Origin: an uncultured Verrucomicrobiota bacterium
Lineage (GTDB): Bacteria; Verrucomicrobiota; Verrucomicrobiia; Limisphaerales; UBA9464
Assembly (NCBI GenBank): GCA_903910585.1
Contig: CAIWAH010000087.1
Location: 1-55,364 of the forward strand
Direction of reading: 5' to 3'
Length of the DNA: 55,364 nt
The notes below the pieces were generated by a model. That model was not told the origin of the DNA. It made no database searches and saw only the letters and a list, made by a program, of their open reading frames with translations. Position numbers and translations under genes: made by a program. Of the stretch, positions 8,545-16,666 are shown piece after piece. Every line of letters starts with the position of its first letter. The first letter of the stretch is position 1.

Positions 8545-9682
8545 GCAGCTTCTTGAGAGCTGCCGCTTCGAGCTGGCGAATGCGTTCGCGGGTCAGGCCG
8601 AAATCGGTGCCGATCTCCTCCAAAGTGCGGGGTTCGCCGCCATCCAAGGCAAACCGCTCCCGGAGAATCTTCTGCTCCCGGCCGTTGAGGGTGTCCACCA
8701 ATTCGCGGATCAACTCCGCATTGGTTTCCTCACTCACCGACGCCCAGGGCATCTTGGCGTTGTCGTCCGAGATTACGTCGGCGACCCGGCCGGAATCGGT
8801 GTCGTTGCCAAGGGGGGCATCAAGGGAAGTCGTTCCCACCAAGGCGCTTTCGCGCCAATGGGCGATTTCGTCCTCGGTCACACCGAGAACCACTGCCAGC
8901 TCGGAATCCCGCGGCGGCCGGCCGTGCTTCGCCTCGAATTGGTTCTCCGCCCGGCGCAATTGGGCAATCTGCTGCACCAAGTGGATGGGGAGCCGGATCG
9001 CTTTGGACTGGTTGGAGAGCGCCCGCTTGATCGACTGCTTGATCCACCATGCGGCATAGGTCGAAAGTTTTGCGCCCTTCGTGGGGTCGAAGCGCTCCAC
9101 AGCCCGCATCAGGCCGATGTTGCCTTCATTGATCAGGTCCAAGAGCGGCAGGCCGTAATCTTCGTATTCCCGGGCGATTTTCACGACGAGGCGGAGGTTG
9201 GCCTTGATCATGTGTTCGCGGGCGGCTTCGTCGCCGGACTGCACGCGCCGGGCGAGTTCAATCTCCTGCTGAGGCGTCAGCAGCGGGGTCTCGACGGCTT
9301 CGCGAAGATAGAGGCGGAGCGACGTGTTCTCATCCCATGTTCCCCGTTCACGCACTGGCAGTTGCGACGGAAGGCGAACCGACGCGTCGCGGCGGACCTC
9401 ACCCAGGGGCGTCGCATCCGGAACAATCACCACGTTGGCGTCGCGGACCTGGACCGGATTGACCTTCAGTGGCTCCGCGGGCGCGGCCGTCGTCTTGGCA
9501 GCGATATTCTTCGGGGCGACTCCACGAACCGAACGACTCGGAGCCGACTTGGCTGGCCGGGTCATCGCCGGGGCCACCGCTTTCGACCGACGCTTCGTCA
9601 CGCGAACGGTCGTAGCCCGGCGGCTGCGAACCGATTTCGACGCTTTGGTGACCTTCTTCGCGATGCGCGTATTGGCCTTCAT
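8501..9682 (-). CDS. Sigma-70 family RNA polymerase sigma factor (group 1/2) with basic N-terminal tail
   Basis: 393 aa from the ATG at 9682 (MKANTRIAKK). Region 1.2 is LRLYLREAVETPLLTPQQE; regions 2.1-2.4 include NLRLVVKIAREYEDYGLPLL, DLINEGNIGLMRAVERFD and STYAAWWIKQSIKRAL; region 4.2 is LEEIGTDFGLTRERIRQLE. Region 1.1 is absent, and NQSKAIRLPIHLV is closer to RpoS-type group 2 factors than to a long housekeeping RpoD, so no symbol is given. The first ~70 residues are a Lys/Arg/Ala/Pro-rich tail resembling histone H1 C-termini. aroB overlaps its end. An in-frame ATG at 9745 is less likely as the start. Confidence 0.9.
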   Translation of the reverse strand: MKANTRIAKKVTKASKSVRSRRATTVRVTKRRSKAVAPAMTRPAKSAPSRSVRGVAPKNIAAKTTAAPAEPLKVNPVQVRDANVVIVPDATPLGEVRRDASVRLPSQLPVRERGTWDENTSLRLYLREAVETPLLTPQQEIELARRVQSGDEAAREHMIKANLRLVVKIAREYEDYGLPLLDLINEGNIGLMRAVERFDPTKGAKLSTYAAWWIKQSIKRALSNQSKAIRLPIHLVQQIAQLRRAENQFEAKHGRPPRDSELAVVLGVTEDEIAHWRESALVGTTSLDAPLGNDTDSGRVADVISDDNAKMPWASVSEETNAELIRELVDTLNGREQKILRERFALDGGEPRTLEEIGTDFGLTRERIRQLEAAALKKLRDRLASRERMAEDA

Positions 9683-9964
9683 GATTGATCGCTTCGTTTG
9701 ATGTTCCGCAAAAATGTTCAAAACCCTCTGCACGACAGTTGCCAACTTTGACTTGGCCTTACTCTTCTGGGCTTCCGGGTAGCACCGGATGGGCCAACGC
9801 TACAGACCGCCCCCAACCGGTAGTTTGTTCAAACAAATCGGGCTAATTCACTCCGGTTTGAGCAAATGTCAACCGGCTGACGGATGGATTTCGGTGCCAG
9901 CGGATGAGACTGGCGCAGTGCCTTGATGGCGCAGTTGACCCGAAAATGGGCCAGCCGTGTTGAA
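9683..9964. other. Intergenic region between dxs and the sigma factor gene
   Basis: About 280 bp with no convincing gene. It should hold the promoter of the minus-strand sigma factor/aroB genes. A perfect TTGACA lies on the minus strand at 9872-9867, but the matching -10 is poor (TGAATT at 16 bp or GAATTA at 17 bp), so this is only a candidate. A short inverted repeat TTTGTT-CA-AACAAA is at 9824-9837, downstream of that element in the transcription direction, and could be an operator. No terminator hairpin with a T-run was seen after dxs. Confidence 0.35.
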
Positions 9965-11947
9965 TTAGCCGACTTTTGCCAGCAGGGACTCTGCTCCAGT
10001 CGAAATGAACGACCGGACATCGCGGAGGATTCGGTCAACCGACAGACCGTATTTTCCGCGGAGGTAGTCCACGGAACTGGCGTGCTCAATGAACTGGTCC
10101 GGCCAAGCCACCCGGACCACGGGAGTCTTGATGCCGGACTCATTGAACAGTTCCAGCACGGCGCTGCCGTAACCGCCGGCGAGAACGTGATCTTCCAAGG
10201 TGATCACCAATTCGGCCGTTTCCCCGAAGAACTGGTGAACTTGGCTGTCCAAGGGTTTGAAAAAGCGGGGTTTAACAACCGCGACATCCACGCCTTCCTT
10301 GGCCAGAACATCGGCGGCCTGCTTCGCCAGAGTCAGCATCGGACCCAAGCCGAAGAGCACGACTTTCCGGCCGCCCTGGTTCGAGAAATGCCGGACTACT
10401 TCGGCCTTTCCAATCTCTACCACCGCCGGTTGCTCCTTGATGGCCACCCCTTCGGCATTGCCGCGGGGATACCGGATGGCGACCGGACGGTTCTGCAGTG
10501 TCGCCGTGAACATCATGTCCTGCATCTCATCCTCGTTGGCGGGCGCCATGCCGACGATTTCGGGCAGGCAACGGAGATACGCGATGTCAAACAGGCCGTG
10601 ATGGGTTGGGCCGTCATTGGCGCTCAACCCGGAGCGGTCCATGCAGAAAATGACCGGAAGGTTCTGCAGGCAGACATCGTGGTGGATGCAGTCGTAGGCC
10701 CGCTGCAGGAACGTGCTGTAAATCGCCACCACCGGGTGGAAACCCATGGTCGCCATGCCGGCCGCAAATATCACCGCATGTTCCTCGGCGATCCCCACAT
10801 CGTAATACTGCTGGGGCAGGGCCTGTTCGAGGAGTTTCAGGCTGGTGCCGGTGGGCATGGCCGCCGTGATGCCCACGACGTTTTTGTTCTGCTGGCAGAG
10901 CTTGACCATGGTGCGCCCGAACACTTCCTGCCACATTGGCGGGGTTCCGGGCTTGGGCGCCGGGGTCTGGCCGGTCTGAACATCGTAGGGCCCGAGACCA
11001 TGAAACTTTTCCGGGTGCTTCAACGCGGCTTCGAAACCGCGGCCCTTCTGGGTCAGCACGTGAATGACCACCGGTTCGTTGCAGCTCTTGGCAAATTCCA
11101 AGGCGCTGATCAGTTGGTCGAGATTGTGACCGTCCACCGGCCCCAGATACCGCAGGCCGAATTCCTCGAACAGCACTGCGGAGCCGTGTCCGCCACGGCC
11201 ATCGGAGTCGAGTTTGCCCCCGGAATGCTCCAGCCCCACTGCATTGGCGACGCCCTTGATCGCCTCCTCGGCCTTTTGGCCCAGCATCGAAACGACCTCA
11301 CCGCGGGGAAGCTTCTTGAGCCAGTGGCTGAAGTCCTCCCGCAGCCGATTGTAGCGCGGATTGGTCGTCAACTTGCCGAGGTAGGTCGAGATCGCGCCCA
11401 CGTTCTTGGCTATCGACCACTCGTTGTCGTTAAGGATGCCGATGAACTTCTTCGTCGTTTGGGCGATGTTGTTCAGCGCCTCGAAGGAAATGCCGTTGGT
11501 GAGGGCGGCATCGCCGAAAACACAGACGACATGCTCGCCGGAACGCCGCTGATCACGGGCGGCGCACATCCCCAGGGCCGCGGACAGGGCGGTGCCGGCG
11601 TGGCCCGCACCGTAGCAGTCGTGTTCCGATTCGGTGCGCAGCGCGAAGCCGTTGAGGCCGTCCGTGGTGCGGATCGTGTGGAAGCGGTCCTTCCGGCCCG
11701 TGAGGATCTTGTGGACGTAAACCTGGTGGCTGACGTCCCAGACGAATTTGTCCTTTGGCGTCTCGAAGCAGCGGTGCAGGGCGATGGTCAGTTCGACGAC
11801 CCCGAGGTTGGGCCCGAGATGCCCGCCGTTCTTGGCCAGCTTGGTGATGAGTTCGGTGCGGATGTCCGCCGCCAGTTCCACCAACTGCTCTGGCGTGAGT
11901 TTCTTCACGTGCGACGGATGATCAACCATGTCGAGATAACGGCTCAT
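9965..11947 (-). CDS. dxs: 1-deoxy-D-xylulose-5-phosphate synthase
   Basis: 660 aa, full length for the family. Thiamine-diphosphate enzyme that condenses pyruvate and glyceraldehyde 3-phosphate, the first step of the MEP isoprenoid pathway. Visible features: GGHLGPNLGVVELT near the N-terminus, FVWDVSHQVYVHKIL, the TPP/Mg motif GDAALTNG...LNDN, the transketolase pyrimidine domain with the AEEHAV stretch (catalytic Glu), and the C-terminal transketolase domain from about residue 530 (LITLEDHVLAGGYGSAVLE). It follows xseB by 60 bp in the same direction, the usual xseB-dxs arrangement, though ispA is missing here. Confidence 0.96.
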   Translation of the reverse strand: MSRYLDMVDHPSHVKKLTPEQLVELAADIRTELITKLAKNGGHLGPNLGVVELTIALHRCFETPKDKFVWDVSHQVYVHKILTGRKDRFHTIRTTDGLNGFALRTESEHDCYGAGHAGTALSAALGMCAARDQRRSGEHVVCVFGDAALTNGISFEALNNIAQTTKKFIGILNDNEWSIAKNVGAISTYLGKLTTNPRYNRLREDFSHWLKKLPRGEVVSMLGQKAEEAIKGVANAVGLEHSGGKLDSDGRGGHGSAVLFEEFGLRYLGPVDGHNLDQLISALEFAKSCNEPVVIHVLTQKGRGFEAALKHPEKFHGLGPYDVQTGQTPAPKPGTPPMWQEVFGRTMVKLCQQNKNVVGITAAMPTGTSLKLLEQALPQQYYDVGIAEEHAVIFAAGMATMGFHPVVAIYSTFLQRAYDCIHHDVCLQNLPVIFCMDRSGLSANDGPTHHGLFDIAYLRCLPEIVGMAPANEDEMQDMMFTATLQNRPVAIRYPRGNAEGVAIKEQPAVVEIGKAEVVRHFSNQGGRKVVLFGLGPMLTLAKQAADVLAKEGVDVAVVKPRFFKPLDSQVHQFFGETAELVITLEDHVLAGGYGSAVLELFNESGIKTPVVRVAWPDQFIEHASSVDYLRGKYGLSVDRILRDVRSFISTGAESLLAKVG

Positions 11948-12006
11948 TCTGTTAACGGTCGGGAAAATCGGTGCAATTCGTCCGGCGGCAAGTCAACGGC
12001 GGACGG

Positions 12007-12279
12007 TCAGTCGGCCAAGTCTCCACCGGCTTCGGCCAGCGGCTGGAGTTCGGCCCGGCCTCCGAGCGACTTTTCGAGCTTGTGGACCCGGACTTCCGCC
12101 ACATCCAGCTGCCCTTGGCAGGCCTGTGCCAGCCGGGTTCCCTCCTCGAAGCGTTCCAGCAACTGCTCCAGGGGAAGATCGGCCGTCTCCATCGCTTCGA
12201 CGATGGATTCCAGCTTCTTCAACGCCTCCTCAAAAGGGAGCGCGGTTTCGACGGATGACGCTTTGCCAGCCTTGGACAC
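12007..12279 (-). CDS. xseB: Exodeoxyribonuclease VII small subunit
   Basis: 90 aa from a GTG at 12279 (VSKAGKASS); a longer start at ATG 12366 would add 29 Arg/Pro-rich residues unlike the family. The core reads LPFEEALKKLESIVEAMETA followed by DLPLEQLLERFEEGTRLAQ, the standard XseB helical hairpin that binds the large subunit XseA. ExoVII degrades single-stranded DNA into oligonucleotides. xseA is not in the window. The gene is probably co-transcribed with dxs. Confidence 0.9.
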   Translation of the reverse strand: MSKAGKASSVETALPFEEALKKLESIVEAMETADLPLEQLLERFEEGTRLAQACQGQLDVAEVRVHKLEKSLGGRAELQPLAEAGGDLAD

Positions 12280-12396
12280 GCGCGCGGAACCTAGGGGCAA
12301 CGGTGGCGCCTTGCCTAGCGGATTTACGAGACCCCGGACCAAGCGGCGAGACTCACGGATTGGCATTCCGGGCCGGCTCGCCCATGGTGGTCCACG

Positions 12397-13167
12397 ATGA
12401 AACGCCTCCTCCTGCTTTCGTTGATGCTCTCAACCTTCAGCCTGACTGCGGCGATCCGGACGGAAACCGTCGAGTATCGCGATGGGGACACCGTGCTGCA
12501 GGGTTGCCTGACCTGGGATGACGCCAGGACCGCGCCGCAGCCTGGCGTGGTGATCGTCCATCAATGGCTTGGCTTGGGCGATTATGAGCGCCGGCGCGCA
12601 CAGATGGTGGCCGAGTTGGGCTACGTGGCGTTTTGCGCGGACATCTACGGGAAGGGCGTGCGTCCGCAAACGCCGGCCGAAGCCGGCAAGCTCGCGGGCC
12701 AATACAAGTCCGACCGTCCGCTGCTGCGGCGGCGGGTCGGCGCGGCTTTGGCGACCCTGAAGGCCCGGCCTCAATGCGACGCGAAGAAAACGGCGGCGAT
12801 GGGCTACTGTTTTGGCGGCACGACCGTCTTGGAGCTGGCCCGCAGCGGAGCGGAAACGCTCGGAGTCGTCAGCTTCCACGGCGGCTTGAGCTCACCGACG
12901 CCCGATGACGCCCAGCGGAGCAAGGCCCGGGTGTTGGCGTTGCACGGAGCGGACGATCCTTTTGTTCCCCCGGCGGAGGTCGCCGCGTTCGAACAGGAAA
13001 TGCGCGCCGGCGGCGTGGACTGGCAGCTGGTTTCCTACGGAGGCGCAGTGCACAGCTTCACGGACTGGAATGCCACCGGGGCGATGAAGGGGGCGAAGTA
13101 TGACGAAAAGGCCGACCACCGTTCGTGGACTGCCATGAAGGCCTTCTTCGCCGAGATCTTCCGCTGA
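12397..13167 (+). CDS. Exported dienelactone hydrolase family protein
   Basis: 256 aa with a signal peptide (MKRLLLLSLMLSTFSLTAAI). Alpha/beta-hydrolase of the dienelactone hydrolase family. The Cys-Asp-His triad is visible: C138 in GYCFGG, D186 or D187 in HGADDPFV, and H219 in GAVHSFTDW. The sequence HQWLGLGDYERRRAQMVAELGY is the family's oxyanion/early strand region. Substrate unknown; periplasmic members of this type act on small esters or lactones. Divergent from xseB and 64 bp upstream of trpA; a short hairpin (13179-13192, CGGGT-GCAC-ACCCG) separates the two genes. Confidence 0.87.
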   Translation: MKRLLLLSLMLSTFSLTAAIRTETVEYRDGDTVLQGCLTWDDARTAPQPGVVIVHQWLGLGDYERRRAQMVAELGYVAFCADIYGKGVRPQTPAEAGKLAGQYKSDRPLLRRRVGAALATLKARPQCDAKKTAAMGYCFGGTTVLELARSGAETLGVVSFHGGLSSPTPDDAQRSKARVLALHGADDPFVPPAEVAAFEQEMRAGGVDWQLVSYGGAVHSFTDWNATGAMKGAKYDEKADHRSWTAMKAFFAEIFR

Positions 13168-13231
13168 TCGAAATGGGTCGGGTGCACACCCGGCTTGCCT
13201 CCCGGCCAAACCCGGCGGCACCTTCGGTCCG

Positions 13232-14032
13232 GTGAATCGCATCGAGCAACGTTTCGCGGATCTCCGCGGCCGCGGACAGAAGGGGCTGGTCATCTACATC
13301 GGCGCCGGCGATCCGGACCTTGAAGCCACCCGGCAGCTGGCGCTCGCCTTCGATCGGGCCGGTGTGGATGTGCTCGAACTGGGCGTGCCATTCAGTGACC
13401 CGTTGGCGGACGGCATCGTCAACCAGCTGGCCGCGCAGCGCGGGCTCGAAAGCGGGACCACTCCGGCCCGGGTGCTGGAAACGGTTTCGGCGATCCGCCG
13501 TGACTCGCAGGTGCCGCTGGTGCTCTACATCTACTTCAATCTGTTGCACCGTGTTGGTGTGCGGGAGTTCATCGCGGCCGCCGCCAAGGCGGGCGTCGAC
13601 GGCCTGCTGGTGCTCGACCTGCCGCCAGAGGAATCCGAAAACTACGAGGCGCTGATGTCGGAATTCGGACTGTGCCCGATCTATCTCATCGCGCCGACGA
13701 CGCCGGAGTCCCGAATTGCCGTCATCGCTCCGCGGGCGCGGGGCTTCATTTACTACGTCAGCCGGGAAGGGGTCACCGGAATGCAGGCTAAAGTCAGCGA
13801 CACCATCGGCGATATGACCAGTAGGATCAGGACGCACAGTTCGCTGCCGATCGCAGTTGGTTTTGGGATCTCGAATGCCGAACAGGCCCGTCAGGTCGCC
13901 GCGAGTGCCGAGGCGATTGTCGTTGGCAGCGCGGTGGTCAACCGGATCGCCGAGCTCGGGCGGTCGCCGGAGCTGGTGCCCCGCGTGGGCGGGTTCGTGG
14001 CCGAGTTGGCCGCCGCCCTGCGCCCAGGCTGA
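13232..14032 (+). CDS. trpA: Tryptophan synthase alpha subunit
   Basis: 266 aa from a GTG start. TIM-barrel enzyme that cleaves indole-3-glycerol phosphate to indole and glyceraldehyde 3-phosphate for the beta subunit. The signature LELGVPFSDPLADG holds both catalytic acids, and the numbering matches E. coli TrpA (E49, D60). The phosphate-binding end GFGISNAEQARQV and SAVV are present. trpB is not adjacent, so the trp genes are split in this genome. Confidence 0.96.
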   Translation: MNRIEQRFADLRGRGQKGLVIYIGAGDPDLEATRQLALAFDRAGVDVLELGVPFSDPLADGIVNQLAAQRGLESGTTPARVLETVSAIRRDSQVPLVLYIYFNLLHRVGVREFIAAAAKAGVDGLLVLDLPPEESENYEALMSEFGLCPIYLIAPTTPESRIAVIAPRARGFIYYVSREGVTGMQAKVSDTIGDMTSRIRTHSSLPIAVGFGISNAEQARQVAASAEAIVVGSAVVNRIAELGRSPELVPRVGGFVAELAAALRPG

Positions 14033-14068
14033 TACGTTTCTGCTCCAACTGCCCAACGGGAGAATACC

Positions 14069-14779
14069 ATGAAGCAAAGGAACCAGGTCTGGATGCTGGC
14101 GGTCTGCGCCGGCTTGCTGGCGGGCTGCGCCACGGGCAAGGCGGTGCCTGACAAAACCGCGGCCGCCGCGCACGGGGTCGAGGCCGAGCACAATGTCACC
14201 GCCGAAGAGGCCCTGTCGCGCCTCCGGCAGGGCAACGACCGATTCAGGACCGGGCACCTGAAGCATCCCGACCAGGGCATCTCCCGGCTCCACGAGATTG
14301 CCGCCGGGCAGCATCCCTTCGCTGTCATCGTGAGCTGTTCGGACTCGCGGGTGCCCCCGGAGATTGTTTTCGACGAAGGTTTGGGGGACCTGTTTGTGGT
14401 TCGCGAAGCCGGCCATGTTGCCGATGCAGCGACTTTGGGGAGCATTGAGTATGCGGTGGAGCATCTCCACACGCACCTGGTCGTCGTGTTGGGACACGAA
14501 AACTGCGGGGCGGTCGCCGCCGCGGCGGACGTGATCACCAAGAACGCCAAGCCGGAAGGGCACATTGTGAACCTGGTGGATGACATCCGGCCTGCGATTG
14601 AACGGACCAGGAACGGGTCGGGCAACCTGGTTGCCCGGGCAGTCCGGGCCAACGTGGATTTGGTCACCGAGAATCTCCGGGGCACGCACCCGATCCTGTT
14701 CGAGCATCAGGCCGAAGGCTCGGTGAAGATCGTTGGCGCCGTTTACAACCTCCAGACCGGCGCCATCGAATGGCGTTGA
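14069..14779 (+). CDS. Beta-class carbonic anhydrase with lipoprotein signal peptide
   Basis: 236 aa; GGGAGA about 5 bases before the ATG is a good ribosome site. The zinc site is complete: C90 and D92 in CSDSRV, H143 and C146 in GHENCGA. It interconverts CO2 and bicarbonate. The N-terminus MKQRNQVWMLAVCAGLLAGC is a signal peptide with a lipobox (LAGC, Cys20), so the enzyme is predicted to be an envelope lipoprotein rather than cytoplasmic. The residue after the Cys is Ala, not Asp, which by the E. coli rule would favour sorting to the outer membrane. It follows trpA by 36 bp and may share a transcript. Confidence 0.92.
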   Translation: MKQRNQVWMLAVCAGLLAGCATGKAVPDKTAAAAHGVEAEHNVTAEEALSRLRQGNDRFRTGHLKHPDQGISRLHEIAAGQHPFAVIVSCSDSRVPPEIVFDEGLGDLFVVREAGHVADAATLGSIEYAVEHLHTHLVVVLGHENCGAVAAAADVITKNAKPEGHIVNLVDDIRPAIERTRNGSGNLVARAVRANVDLVTENLRGTHPILFEHQAEGSVKIVGAVYNLQTGAIEWR

Positions 14780-14785
14780 GTGCCG

Positions 14786-14962
14786 TTACGCTTGGACGTC
14801 TAGCGAAAGGACTTCGCCGGGTTCACACTCGGCGAACACCTCAAAGGGCCGGCAGCAGATTTCGCAGTCGGTCGTGAAACGCTGGTGGGCGATGCTGGTG
14901 TCCACCAGCAGCTCCATGGGCTGCCCGCAATACGGGCACTGGATCCGTTCGCTCTCCTGCAT
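14786..14962 (-). CDS. CPXCG motif cysteine-rich small protein
   Basis: 58 aa from the ATG at 14962 (MQESERIQCPYCGQ); an ATG at 15034 would add 24 residues. Two Cys pairs, CPYC and CEICC, form a probable zinc ribbon: IQCPYCGQPMELLVD ... TTDCEICCRPFEV. This matches the CPXCG small-protein family (PF14255), whose role is unknown. It is convergent with the carbonic anhydrase gene, with only 6 bp between them. Confidence 0.8.
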   Translation of the reverse strand: MQESERIQCPYCGQPMELLVDTSIAHQRFTTDCEICCRPFEVFAECEPGEVLSLDVQA

Positions 14963-15098
14963 GTCTTCGAGCGTAGCCTCAACTCGCGTTCTGGCCACCC
15001 CTTGGTGCGGCAGAATCCGCCCATCAAGCGACATGAAGGGGATGGGGAAGCGGCTGGCCCAGTCTTCGCCCCCGGCCTAGGCTCGCCGGGCAAACAGC

Positions 15099-15719
15099 AT
15101 GAAACGCATCCAGCCGTGGTTTCCGACCTTCCTCTACTGCGACCGTCTCCAACGCGGCGCGTGGCAGCGGTTCAACCGAGAACTCCTGCAAGAATGCCAT
15201 CAGATTCAGGAGTTCGACGAGGCTGGGAAGAAATGGTCGGCCAAAAACTATCCCGGCGGATTTACCAGCTACGGATCGATGGACAAACTGCACCAGTTTT
15301 CGTCCACCTTCATGGAACTGGAGCAGATGATTGACCGGCACGTCCGGGCCTATGCCCGGGCGCTCGAATGGGACCTCGGCGGCCGCCGCCTCAAGATGAC
15401 CGACTGCTGGGTCAACATCATGCCTTTCCGGACGGCGCACAGCCTGCACCTGCATCCGAATTCGGTCGTGAGCGGCACCTACTATGTCGCGACGCCCAAG
15501 GGCTGCGCCGGCCTGAAGTTCGAGGACCCGCGGCTGAGCAAGTTCATGGCCGCGCCCCCTCGGCGGGTCGCCACCAAACCGGCCAACCAGCTTTACGTCA
15601 ATTATCCCGCCGAAGCCGGCAACGTCGTGCTGTTCGAGAGCTGGATCCGCCACGAAGTGACCGCCAACCCGGTGGAGTCCGAACGGGTCAGCATCAGCTT
15701 CAACTACGACTGGGACTGA
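15099..15719 (+). CDS. Putative 2OG-Fe(II) oxygenase (TIGR02466-like)
   Basis: 206 aa. The beginning IQPWFPTFLYCD and the conserved block NIMPFRTAHSLHLHPNSVVS followed by GTYYV match the TIGR02466 family of predicted 2-oxoglutarate/Fe(II)-dependent oxygenases. Candidate iron ligands are His117/His119 and the distal H185 in ESWIRHEV; the Arg in ESERVSISFN is the likely 2-oxoglutarate anchor. The family often occurs near phage or surface-modification genes; the substrate is unknown. No partner is evident among the neighbours. Confidence 0.75.
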   Translation: MKRIQPWFPTFLYCDRLQRGAWQRFNRELLQECHQIQEFDEAGKKWSAKNYPGGFTSYGSMDKLHQFSSTFMELEQMIDRHVRAYARALEWDLGGRRLKMTDCWVNIMPFRTAHSLHLHPNSVVSGTYYVATPKGCAGLKFEDPRLSKFMAAPPRRVATKPANQLYVNYPAEAGNVVLFESWIRHEVTANPVESERVSISFNYDWD

Positions 15720-15769
15720 CCGCTGGTCGTCGCTGGACGCCGAGGTCGCGCTGGCGGAGTCTTCGCCCC

Positions 15770-16666
15770 ATGCCTCGGTATTTCGGCCCCTCGGTCATCG
15801 TTCGCCTCGGCGGGGCGGGATTGGCGTTGGCCGGCCTCGTGGCGTTGGCCCATGGGCCGTTGCACGAACAGATCCAGCTGCTTTCGGAGCGACTGGCCCT
15901 GGCTCCCCGTGATCCGGCGGCGTTGGCGCAGCGGTCCGAACTTTATCGCGCCCACGGCCTGTTCGTCGAAGCCCGCACGGATTTGGATGAGTTGGAGCGA
16001 ATCGAGCCTGGCAACCTCACCAATCGCCTTCGCCGCGGTTTGATTGACCTGGGGGCCCGTGCGACCAATTCGGCGGTGGAAAACCTGACGCGCTGGCAAT
16101 CCGCTCATCCGGAAGACTTGTCGGGGAATTACGCACTCGCCCAAGCCTACATCCTCGCGGGCCGTCCGTCCGCGGCGGTGCCGCATTACAGCCGGGTCAT
16201 CGACGGTGCCGGCAAGGAGACGGCGGCAGATTTCAGCCAAAGCGGTGCCCGTCCGGAGCTGTATCTGGAACGGGCCAAAGCCCAACGGGCCGCGGGAGTT
16301 CCAGTGACGGAAATCCTCGCCGGGATCGATGCCGGGGTCACCCGATTTGGCCCGCTGCCGGTGTTGCAGCGTTTCGCGGCCGACCTGGAACTGGAACGTG
16401 GCGATGCGGATGCGGCTGTGAACCGGATTGCGGCCATCGCCGAGCGGGCCGAACGCAAGGAGCGCTGGCTGTTTCAGCAGGGCGAATTGTTTCTTCGGGC
16501 AGGTCGCACCAATGAGGCCCGGATCAAGTATTCCGAGGCCCGCGATGCGTTGGGACGCTTGCCGGAAAAGCTCCAGCGGGCTTGGATCGCGACGGAATTG
16601 CGCCAGCAGATTGAAGCCCGGCTTGCCGGCGTGGCGTCGAACCTGCCAGCCTCCCCCGGCCAATGA
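15770..16666 (+). CDS. TPR-repeat protein with N-terminal membrane anchor or signal
   Basis: 298 aa from the ATG at 15770 (MPRYFGPSVIVRLGG), the first start that does not run back through the upstream gene. Residues 9-30 are hydrophobic (a signal anchor). The rest is helical with tetratricopeptide-like pairs: DPAALAQRSELYRAHGLFVE, LSGNYALAQAYILAGRPSAA and WLFQQGELFLRAGRTNEARI. It probably mediates protein contacts at the envelope. Its stop overlaps the start of the phosphatase gene (ATGA), so the two are translationally coupled and probably functionally linked. Confidence 0.72.
   Translation: MPRYFGPSVIVRLGGAGLALAGLVALAHGPLHEQIQLLSERLALAPRDPAALAQRSELYRAHGLFVEARTDLDELERIEPGNLTNRLRRGLIDLGARATNSAVENLTRWQSAHPEDLSGNYALAQAYILAGRPSAAVPHYSRVIDGAGKETAADFSQSGARPELYLERAKAQRAAGVPVTEILAGIDAGVTRFGPLPVLQRFAADLELERGDADAAVNRIAAIAERAERKERWLFQQGELFLRAGRTNEARIKYSEARDALGRLPEKLQRAWIATELRQQIEARLAGVASNLPASPGQ

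Noticed and set aside
9844..9872. TTGACA with a downstream AT-rich stretch as a definite sigma factor promoter
   Set aside because: The -35 is perfect but no acceptable -10 lies at 16-18 bp; kept only as a candidate in the intergenic entry.
10614..10934. Minus-strand frame inside dxs as a possible separate small gene
   Set aside because: It lies wholly within dxs in another frame and has no homology signal.
9923..12400. A long plus-strand open frame across dxs and xseB
   Set aside because: Both are unmistakable minus-strand genes; the plus frame has no recognisable domain.
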